In this document: piece by piece, positions 4,750-9,373 of the stretch
How positions within the stretch are numbered: position 1 is the stretch's first letter
How the letters are laid out: each line of letters begins with the position of its first letter
NCBI GenBank assembly: GCA_038209275.1
Contig: JBBQXW010000297.1
Span: 1 to 9,373, forward strand
Length of the DNA: 9,373 nucleotides
Direction of reading: 5' to 3'
Origin: L227-5C sp038209275
Lineage (GTDB): Bacteria > Chloroflexota > Chloroflexia > Chloroheliales > Chloroheliaceae
Program-made: the position numbers and the translations under genes
The notes under the pieces: generated by a model
Seen by the model: only the letters and a program-made list of their open reading frames with translations
Databases searched by the model: none
What the model was told of the DNA's origin: nothing

Positions 4750-6370
4750 ACTTCTTCAAGCTCGTATTGCTGCGAAGCTCTTCGGGCGACTTGGGATTGA
4801 GTGCCTGGGCAGTGTAGCGGCTCTGCGAATTCCAGAGCATCCAGCCACCCGCCGCCGCATAATCGCTTTGTTCGGCGGCGCGAATCTGTTCGCGTACCTC
4901 TTTTGAGCCGTAAGTTATTCCATCCAGGCTAAAATCCTGGAGCCAGGGCCGCAATAGGGCCGTTTTATTCTGCAAAAAGGGCTTGGCATTGATTATCGCG
5001 TTGCGTACCACATCGTAAGGGCGAGTGGCGGGCTGTTCATAACCAAAAGTTCCCTTGCCCCACGAAGAAGGATAGAGCGTGGGCGAAATATAGTCTACCT
5101 GGTCGGCGATAGTTTCCAGCTTCGTCCCGATATTCAAATCATCAGTTTGCAAAGTGGTCAGGCCAAAAATAGTGACCGAAGTAAAAACGCCGTAGGGATT
5201 GAGCATATCACGGGCGCGCTTTAAGAAGCCGTTTACTGCTTCCATCCGGCTATTGGCATCGCTGGTGCGCCCGTAATCAATATCGGTCAGGTTGCCGGAT
5301 GCCGGGAAACGCACATAATCAAACTGGACTTCATCAAAACCAGCTTCAGCCAATTCTTTAGCGAGATTTAAATTATATTCCCCGGCTTGCGGATTGTAGG
5401 GGTTACTCCAATTATAGTTAGCGCTATCGGCCCATAGCTTCCCGGTAGTGCGGTTCTTGAGCGCCCATTCCGGCTTTTCATCGGTCAGCACCGGGTCGAG
5501 AAAAACCACCAACCGACCAATCGCATAAACATTGCGTTCGTGCAAACGCTTGATAAAGCCGGGCAAATCAGCGATGCGCCCTTTGACATCGGTGGCAGTC
5601 TGGGCCAACGGCTGTTTGCTATCGAAGAAGACCTTGCCGCTTTCGTCTTTCATATCTATCACCAGCGTGTTAATCTCGGTAGTATCTACCAGATTCAGCA
5701 CATTAGGCAAAAAGTCCTTATCGGCGGCATTGACGGCGGGTAAATAAAGCCCTTTGACCCGGAAAGGCTTTAGTTCGGCATCCTGCCGCATAGTTTTATC
5801 GAAAGAGACGGCATTACGGCGAAAGCCAGTCGCCTTAATAATAAGTTGGCCGCTTTCCGGCGCATCCAAAAACTGATAATCGCCTTCAAACCCGGTATTT
5901 ACGGTGCGACCATTCAAGGTTACGCTGGCGCGGGGAATCGGATTCCCGGCGGAGTCTCTAACTATGCCACGCAGTACAAATGGTTTGAGCCGAAACTCGG
6001 TTTTGTACACACCGTCGTACTGTTCCGCCCCGGAAGGCCGATAATTATTCACTTCTACTTTCAGGGAATATTTTTCTACAACCTGGGGAAATTGAAAATG
6101 ACCGTCGGCATCGGTCTTGGTAGTTGCGTCGCTTTCAATTCCGGCGGTATGGGCCAGTTTTGCATCATTTTTCAGCACAACCACTGCCTCGGCGAGAGGT
6201 TGCCCGGTGTAGGCATCTATTACTTCGCCCGTGATGCTCTTGACCATATTCTGCTTGACCTGGAAAAGTGCAAACACCAGGGCAGCCCCTACCAGAATAT
6301 AAAGAATAATCGGGGTACGTTGCGGAGTAGGCGGCAGGTAACTTAGCCCTCGCTTACGTCGTCGCCCCAT
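4748..6370 (-). CDS. Membrane-anchored putative glycoside hydrolase (DUF4015-type TIM barrel) with two carboxypeptidase-regulatory-like domains
   Basis: 540 aa, ATG at 6370 with AAGGA about 4 nt upstream. The N terminus is strongly basic (MGRRRKR), followed by a single hydrophobic helix (about 20-38) without an evident cleavage site, so a type-II anchor with the bulk outside is likely. Residues 45-110 and 131-200 are carboxypeptidase-regulatory-like beta-sandwich domains, each with a 'G-x-V-x-D...G-x-P-(L/I)' start and a 'T-D-x-D-G-x-F-x-F'-like turn. From about 205 to 525 runs a putative glycoside hydrolase domain (PF13200/DUF4015 type). Its signatures include NTLVIDMKDESG (234-245), YAIGRLVVFLDP (282-293), GFDEVQFDYVRFP (344-356), YISPTLYPSSW and ALLRPWLQDF. 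D346, E347 and D351 are candidate catalytic or substrate-binding acids. The substrate is unknown; a surface or matrix polysaccharide is a reasonable inference. It is a paralogue of the gene immediately upstream (6584-8527), probably a tandem duplication with different stalk length. Confidence 0.82.
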   Translation of the reverse strand: MGRRRKRGLSYLPPTPQRTPIILYILVGAALVFALFQVKQNMVKSITGEVIDAYTGQPLAEAVVVLKNDAKLAHTAGIESDATTKTDADGHFQFPQVVEKYSLKVEVNNYRPSGAEQYDGVYKTEFRLKPFVLRGIVRDSAGNPIPRASVTLNGRTVNTGFEGDYQFLDAPESGQLIIKATGFRRNAVSFDKTMRQDAELKPFRVKGLYLPAVNAADKDFLPNVLNLVDTTEINTLVIDMKDESGKVFFDSKQPLAQTATDVKGRIADLPGFIKRLHERNVYAIGRLVVFLDPVLTDEKPEWALKNRTTGKLWADSANYNWSNPYNPQAGEYNLNLAKELAEAGFDEVQFDYVRFPASGNLTDIDYGRTSDANSRMEAVNGFLKRARDMLNPYGVFTSVTIFGLTTLQTDDLNIGTKLETIADQVDYISPTLYPSSWGKGTFGYEQPATRPYDVVRNAIINAKPFLQNKTALLRPWLQDFSLDGITYGSKEVREQIRAAEQSDYAAAGGWMLWNSQSRYTAQALNPKSPEELRSNTSLKK

Positions 6371-6583
6371 TACGTCCTTCTCTCTGTTTTTGTTCTTGAA
6401 ACAATTTACTACTAATCAACTTTTATCAGAGCTTTATCTAAAGCACGCTAATATTTGAAAAATTCTTAGCTCTTGAACTTTTACTTACTACATTAAAAGT
6501 ACAACCAGAGTCAAAGTTCTAAGCTTTTGAAAATTCTCGCGAGAATTTTCAAAAGCTTAGAATAAAGAATTGAGCAGTACTTT
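6371..6583. other. Intergenic gap between the two hydrolase paralogues
   Basis: 213 bp. The 46-bp palindrome at 6517-6562 lies close to the stop of the upstream hydrolase gene. The remainder is AT-rich. A weak promoter-like TTGACT appears on the minus strand near 6508-6513, but no good -10 follows at the right distance. Whether the smaller hydrolase gene has its own promoter is unresolved. Confidence 0.5.
6517..6562. repeat. Perfect 46-bp palindrome without loop
   Basis: Arms 6517-6539 and 6540-6562 are exact reverse complements of each other, with a centre of CTCG|CGAG and ends TTCTAAGCTT / AAGCTTAGAA. It begins 21 bp past the stop of the 6584-8527 gene. As RNA it would form a hairpin of about 21 bp; the AAAATTCTCGCGAGAATTTT core with its T-tract could terminate the upstream transcript. 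As DNA it could form a cruciform or be a dimeric-protein site. Confidence 0.9.
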
Positions 6584-8527
6584 CTAAGGTGTCGAATTAG
6601 CCTTAGCGCGGGCAGCTAAAATCGTGTTGGAATATTTGCCTGCCGCATTCCAGAGTGTCCAACCCCAGGCTCCCTTATCTTCGGCAGCCTGAATTTGTAG
6701 ACGCACTCGTTCGGGAGTATGCTTGACCGAACCCAAACCGAAATCTTCCAGCCAGGGCCGATATTTCGCAATCGGCTTGAGTTGGGCTTCCAGCTTGCTT
6801 GCAATAATCCCGCTCTTTTCCATGATGACCGCTGGATACAGCCCGGTCGGGCCAGGGTAAGTTTTTTGGTCGAGCGTTCCCTGCTCAAAGTGAGTTGGAT
6901 AGACCATCGGGCAGATGTAGTCGGACAGCATCACCAGATTATTGTATTGCTGTCCGATATTGTTATCATCTTCGCGCCACAAACTCATCCCGAACACATC
7001 CAGCGACAGGAAAGTATCGCTGGGCCGTAGCACATCGTAAGCCTTCTTCACCACCGCCTCAATTGTATCCGTTCGCAACTTCTCGTTTTCCGATAGCTGC
7101 GTCCAGCTCAAATCGGATTTGTACTGAATCTCTTTTAGCTTACCATCGGTTGGGAAGCGGATATAGTCATACTGAATCTCGTCAAAGCCAGCCGTTGCCA
7201 GTTCCTTCGCCAGCGCCGCATTATAATCGGCTACTTCCGGCACGAAAGGATTAGGCCAGTTGAGCTTGTTATCATCTTGCCAGGGGCCGCCAGTTTTATT
7301 ATTCTTGATGGCCCACTCCGGCTTTGCCTTAGCTATTGCCGGGTCGCGCATTACTACAAAACGCGCCACCACGTACAAATTGCGCTTTTTGGCTTCCGCC
7401 AGAATTTTGGGGATGTCCATCAAAACATCTTTGGCGACCCCTTTTTTCTTGACCAGCCCGGCCTCTTTAGCCAATGGAACCTGGCTATCCCACCAGAGCA
7501 TACCGTCGTCATCGTCCTTCATGCCAAGTACAATGGCGTTGATTTCGCCGCGCTGGGCCATCTGCAAGTAAGGGGTAAATAAATCGTCGTAGTTGGCCCG
7601 GATTGCAAATACACCCGGCACATAAACCGAGTGCAGCATAAACGGCTCCATCTTGACACCCTTCGCCAAATCGGTAGCCTTGAAGCTTTGCACTCGGTAG
7701 CCCGGAGCGCGCACCTTTAACATGGTATTATCGTCGCGTTTCAGGTCGTTGAAGGTAAACTTGCCATCCTGCCCGCTTATTACGCCAATGTCATCGGTTT
7801 TTACTACCGCATTTGGAATGGGCTTGCCTGTTTTAGCATCGGTCAATGAGCCACTAAAGCTGGTCGAGCGTACCGAAAGAACCAGATTGTCCAGTTTATT
7901 CAGGTCTACCGTCTGCTCTACCTTCTCGTAACCGATCAGTTGCACCGTAACTTTGGTCTGGTCGCTGACCTTGCTAAAGGTGAACTTGCCGGCATCATCG
8001 GTAATTGCCCCGCCCCGGTCGTTTGTTACCACCAAGCGGTTAGCAATCGGCTTTTGCGACTCGGAATCCACCAGTTGCCCGGTCAAAACAGTCGGCTTTA
8101 GCTGAATTGCTTTTGCCGCTTCCGCCGAAGTAGGCAAAGGCAGGGCGGAATAGCCGGGAGCAGCAATCATTAATTTGTTCTTGTCGGCGGGTAGTTTGGC
8201 AATCGTGAATTTGCCGTCAGCATCGGCTTTAGCCAATTCTTTGCCATCGCCTTGCTTAATCAAAGCAGTTGCGATAGGCAGACCATTTTCGGCATCCAGG
8301 ATTTGTCCCACTAACTCAGGCTTTGCAACCGTCGTGTTTTTGGCCTGGGTATTGGAACTATTGCCAGATTGTGCCTGGGGCGATGCTGCGTCTGGTTCTG
8401 AGCGTGCAAAAAAGAAAGGGTTAAGCACGAATTGCCAGACCAAAAAGAGAACAATTAGCGCGCCACCGCCCCCAAGCAGAACTTTCCCACCGGGGCCTAA
8501 AGCGCCATTTCCTCTCTTTCTACTCAA
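6584..8527 (-). CDS. Membrane-anchored putative glycoside hydrolase (DUF4015-type TIM barrel) with three carboxypeptidase-regulatory-like domains
   Basis: 647 aa starting at a TTG (8527); GGAGG lies 9 nt upstream and an in-frame stop precedes it, and the next Met is about residue 120, inside a domain, so TTG is the only sensible start. A basic N terminus (SRKR) and one hydrophobic helix (about 16-36) form the anchor. A Ser/Asn/Ala-rich linker follows (43-69). Three carboxypeptidase-regulatory-like repeats lie at about 71-143, 146-217 and 222-297; each has 'G-x-L-x-D...K-P-I' and 'D-G-K-F-T' elements. The putative glycoside hydrolase domain spans about 299-640, with YVVARFVVMRDP, GFDEIQYDYIRFP (447-459; D449, E450, D454), YICPMVYPTHF, RPWLEDF and WGWTLWNAAGKYS. 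Compared with its tandem paralogue, the 'I-D-M-K-D' motif reads LGMKDDDDG, so that Asp is Gly335. Predicted extracytoplasmic, acting on an unknown polysaccharide. A strong promoter (8692-8720) lies upstream. Confidence 0.82.
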   Translation of the reverse strand: MSRKRGNGALGPGGKVLLGGGGALIVLFLVWQFVLNPFFFARSEPDAASPQAQSGNSSNTQAKNTTVAKPELVGQILDAENGLPIATALIKQGDGKELAKADADGKFTIAKLPADKNKLMIAAPGYSALPLPTSAEAAKAIQLKPTVLTGQLVDSESQKPIANRLVVTNDRGGAITDDAGKFTFSKVSDQTKVTVQLIGYEKVEQTVDLNKLDNLVLSVRSTSFSGSLTDAKTGKPIPNAVVKTDDIGVISGQDGKFTFNDLKRDDNTMLKVRAPGYRVQSFKATDLAKGVKMEPFMLHSVYVPGVFAIRANYDDLFTPYLQMAQRGEINAIVLGMKDDDDGMLWWDSQVPLAKEAGLVKKKGVAKDVLMDIPKILAEAKKRNLYVVARFVVMRDPAIAKAKPEWAIKNNKTGGPWQDDNKLNWPNPFVPEVADYNAALAKELATAGFDEIQYDYIRFPTDGKLKEIQYKSDLSWTQLSENEKLRTDTIEAVVKKAYDVLRPSDTFLSLDVFGMSLWREDDNNIGQQYNNLVMLSDYICPMVYPTHFEQGTLDQKTYPGPTGLYPAVIMEKSGIIASKLEAQLKPIAKYRPWLEDFGLGSVKHTPERVRLQIQAAEDKGAWGWTLWNAAGKYSNTILAARAKANSTP

Positions 8528-8528
8528 T

Positions 8529-8543
8529 TTATTTTTCCTCCAT
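8529..8543 (-). other. Four-codon micro-ORF overlapping the hydrolase Shine-Dalgarno
   Basis: On the minus strand ATG-GAG-GAA-AAA-TAA ends one base before the TTG start of the hydrolase gene and contains its GGAGG. Whether it is translated is unknown; it lacks a good Shine-Dalgarno of its own. Chance is possible because GGAGG next to AT creates an ATG easily. Confidence 0.3.
8537..8541 (-). promoter_or_regulatory. Ribosome binding site supporting the TTG start
   Basis: GGAGG on the minus strand, 9 nt from TTG at 8527. It is the only strong Shine-Dalgarno near the start of the frame and no ATG is available in frame, so it decides the non-standard start. Confidence 0.75.
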
Positions 8544-8598
8544 TACTACTGCTATTGCGAATCCAATTGTGTTAGCTGGATTTATACGAGCAGGTTTG

Positions 8599-8666
8599 GT
8601 TCAAGGTATTGCAGCTTCAAGCTGGGATTGAACAAAATAATTTTATTGCGCTATGAAATAGCAATA
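8599..8666 (-). promoter_or_regulatory. Structured leader of the larger hydrolase transcript
   Basis: Between the promoter and the TTG start the leader can form two hairpins. One has an outer stem GTTCAA/TTGAAC (8599-8604 with 8628-8633) and an inner stem CAGCTT/AAGCTG (8612-8624). The other pairs TATTGC...TAT with ATA...GCAATA (8644-8666) with a small GC bulge. I recognise no known riboswitch class. Confidence 0.35.
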
Positions 8667-8691
8667 CTGAGCAACCTGATATGCTGCTCCG

Positions 8692-8720
8692 ATTGTATAT
8701 TGGCTTTAAACTCCTGTCAA
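8692..8720 (-). promoter_or_regulatory. Near-consensus sigma-70-type promoter for the larger hydrolase gene
   Basis: Minus strand: TTGACA (8720-8715, 6 of 6), a 17-nt spacer, TACAAT (8697-8692, 5 of 6). Predicted start near 8685, giving an untranslated leader of about 158 nt before the TTG at 8527. It is the best promoter match in the window. Confidence 0.75.
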
Positions 8721-8746
8721 GTTTCTTTGGTGTTAAGCTAAGGCTA

Positions 8747-8872
8747 TTGCAAAGTCGCCAAAAATCCATTGGCGGAGCAATGTCCTACAAAAACCAATAC
8801 CTTGTAGGATGCTGCCCCGTCAGCTGATAATCCATTGGCGGAGCAATATCCTACAAATTGGCAACTTTGCAA
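8747..8872. mobile_element. MITE-like element with 15-bp terminal inverted repeats
   Basis: The ends TTGCAAAGTCGCCAA (8747-8761) and TTGGCAACTTTGCAA (8858-8872) are inverted repeats matching at 14 of 15 positions. Inside, a 29-bp sequence occurs twice in direct orientation (8763-8791 and 8829-8857, one difference), and a diverged inverted copy (8802-8821, about 15 of 20 over the shared part) lies between them. At 126 bp with no ORF, it fits a non-autonomous miniature element. No clear target-site duplication is visible. It lies upstream of the strong hydrolase promoter. Confidence 0.65.
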
Positions 8873-8877
8873 CTGCC

Positions 8878-8938
8878 CTGGGTGTTAAGCTTGTTGGAAT
8901 TTTTTTTGCAAAAAAATTCCAACAAGCTTAACACCCAG
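8878..8938. repeat. Perfect hairpin, 29-bp arms, 3-nt loop
   Basis: Arms 8878-8906 and 8910-8938 are exact inverted repeats around TGC. The outer part reads CTGGGTGTTAAGCTTG and the inner part GGAATTTTTTT. It is 226 bp past the roadblock gene stop and 5 bp from the MITE-like element. The GGTGTTAAGCT at its left end also occurs at 8729-8739, on the other side of that element. The poly-T/poly-A lies next to the loop rather than after the stem, so it is not a standard terminator. Confidence 0.85.
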
Positions 8939-8949
8939 CAATATTTTAT

Positions 8950-8983
8950 GGCGGTATTTTGGCGGTATTTTGTGGCGGTATTA
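8950..8983. repeat. Short tandem repeat GGCGGTATTTT, three units
   Basis: Two adjacent perfect units (8950-8960, 8961-8971) and a third after a GT insertion with a changed end (8974-8983). No function apparent. Confidence 0.75.
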
Positions 8984-9071
8984 GAAGCTTGTCTTCATAT
9001 AAACCAGCCGCGAAGCTACATAACCATAGCCCCATCAGAACGAGCGAAGTTTTGAAAGGAGACAAATTTTT

Positions 9072-9118
9072 GGGCTGTAAGGTAACAGCCCTCAATACTA
9101 CCCAAGGGGGCTATTACC
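9072..9118 (-). terminator. Overlapping alternative hairpins downstream of the roadblock gene
   Basis: On the minus transcript, GGUAAUAGCCC (9118-9108) can pair with GGGCUGUUACC (9091-9081), 11 bp with one G-U. The same GGGCUGU (9091-9085) can instead pair with ACAGCCC (9078-9072), 7 bp. The two structures exclude each other. They start 46 bp after the stop at 9164. No U-run follows, so rho-independent termination is uncertain. Confidence 0.35.
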
Positions 9119-9163
9119 TCTATAAAACTTGAATTTAGATTAGTGAGGTTTTACCGAAAATAT

Positions 9164-9373
9164 TTAGGAAAGGCTATCTTGCAGGCGCTGCCGAACGCGC
9201 TTGACTTCAAAGCGGGCGCGACCCAAATTTGCGCCTGGCCCTAGCGTCAGTACCAGAAAATAATCTTTGTCTACCAGCGAAATCAGATAACTCTGGTTTT
9301 CAGCTTCGACAATCACGTCTTTGATAGCTCCGGCGGAAAGGGCTTTCGCCGTGCGGTTGACGTTCCCGACCAG
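9164..9373 (-). CDS. Roadblock/LC7 domain protein, C-terminal 69 residues (5' end outside the window)
   Basis: Open minus-strand frame from the window edge to TAA at 9164-9166. The visible residues begin LVGNVNRTAKALSAGAIKDV, continue with a beta-strand pattern (VIVEAENQSYLISLV, then DKDYFLVLTLG) and end with an N-L-G-x-A-R-F-E helix and SLS. This is the typical second half of a roadblock/LC7 (MglB-like) domain: 'TAK-x-L...G...V-x-V-E...G-x-L-x-V...L-V-V-x-x-x-x-x-x-x-NLG-x-AR'. Such proteins dimerise and act as GTPase-activating or scaffold partners of small MglA/Ras-like GTPases in polarity, motility or signalling. The partner gene, if present, would lie outside this window. The start, total length and any second domain cannot be seen. 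A 636-bp repeat-rich gap separates it from the next gene, so cotranscription with the hydrolases is unlikely. Confidence 0.75.
   Translation of the reverse strand: MVGNVNRTAKALSAGAIKDVIVEAENQSYLISLVDKDYFLVLTLGPGANLGRARFEVKRVRQRLQDSLS

Larger units (their letters stand above)
8528..9163. other. 636-bp repeat-rich intergenic region
   Basis: No convincing protein gene. In order from right to left on the minus strand it holds the alternative hairpins (9072-9118), a three-unit tandem repeat (8950-8983), a long hairpin (8878-8938), the MITE-like element (8747-8872), the strong promoter (8692-8720) and a structured leader ending in the TTG start. Only about 8984-9071 has nothing recognisable in it. 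Confidence 0.65.

Noticed and set aside
6371..6513. Promoter for the smaller hydrolase gene (TTGACT near 6508-6513)
   Set aside because: No acceptable -10 hexamer at 16-18 nt, so I list no promoter there.
8528..8740. Known riboswitch in the hydrolase leader
   Set aside because: Hairpins are present but no conserved core of a class I know (for example c-di-GMP, TPP, cobalamin or SAM) could be matched.
8858..9055. Plus-strand 65-codon ORF
   Set aside because: It is made largely of the long hairpin and the tandem repeat, has no Shine-Dalgarno, and its translation resembles no family.
9070..9132. Plus-strand 20-codon ORF (TTG start) with AGGAG 8 nt upstream
   Set aside because: Spacing is good but the start is TTG, the product has no recognisable character, no plus-strand gene follows, and the frame runs through the alternative hairpins. 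It is kept here only as a possible small peptide.

Overview
The window suggests a free-living, mid-GC bacterium, most plausibly a member of the Chloroflexota. This rests on the kinds of proteins present: a Cys-motif/transmembrane/SH3 protein, membrane-anchored DUF4015-type glycoside hydrolases with carboxypeptidase-regulatory-like stalks, and a roadblock/LC7 protein. It also rests on intergenic DNA rich in palindromes. The taxonomic guess is an inference from family content, not from a marker gene. No rRNA, tRNA, transposase, phage gene or CRISPR array was found.

Layout, left to right. A minus-strand pair comes first: a 229-aa protein resembling only the N-terminal half of a GT4 glycosyltransferase (29-718), downstream of a 334-aa membrane protein with an N-terminal four-Cys motif and a C-terminal bacterial SH3 domain (835-1839). 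A 331-bp divergent intergenic region separates this pair from a plus-strand receiver-domain protein with an unusual insertion (2171-2941). Its stop codon overlaps, in a shared TTAA, the stop of a convergent metallo-beta-lactamase-fold hydrolase (2938-3681). The rest of the window is on the minus strand: a gamma-carbonic-anhydrase-family hexapeptide protein (3992-4519), two tandem paralogous membrane-anchored putative glycoside hydrolases (4748-6370 and 6584-8527), and the 3' end of a roadblock/LC7 gene that runs off the right edge (9164-9373).

The intergenic gaps hold much of the unexplained structure. 3707-3937 carries a tandem pair of about 125-bp palindromic repeats. 4539-4749 carries a nested inverted-repeat element whose outer arm touches the stop codon of a hydrolase gene. 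6517-6562 is a perfect loopless 46-bp palindrome. 8692-8720 is a near-consensus sigma-70-type promoter that would drive the larger hydrolase with a long structured leader and a TTG start. 8747-8872 is a MITE-like element, followed at once by a 29-bp-arm hairpin (8878-8938), a short tandem repeat and a pair of alternative hairpins.

Functionally, the strongest theme is the cell envelope. Two secreted, type-II-anchored TIM-barrel hydrolases on stalks of different length, an anchored SH3 protein that could bind cell-wall or surface polymer, and a cytoplasmic GT4-like half protein could all act on surface polysaccharide. The receiver and roadblock proteins are regulatory types, but nothing in the sequence ties them directly to the hydrolases. 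The gamma-CA-family protein has Glu in place of its third metal-binding His and is the most testable oddity in a coding sequence.
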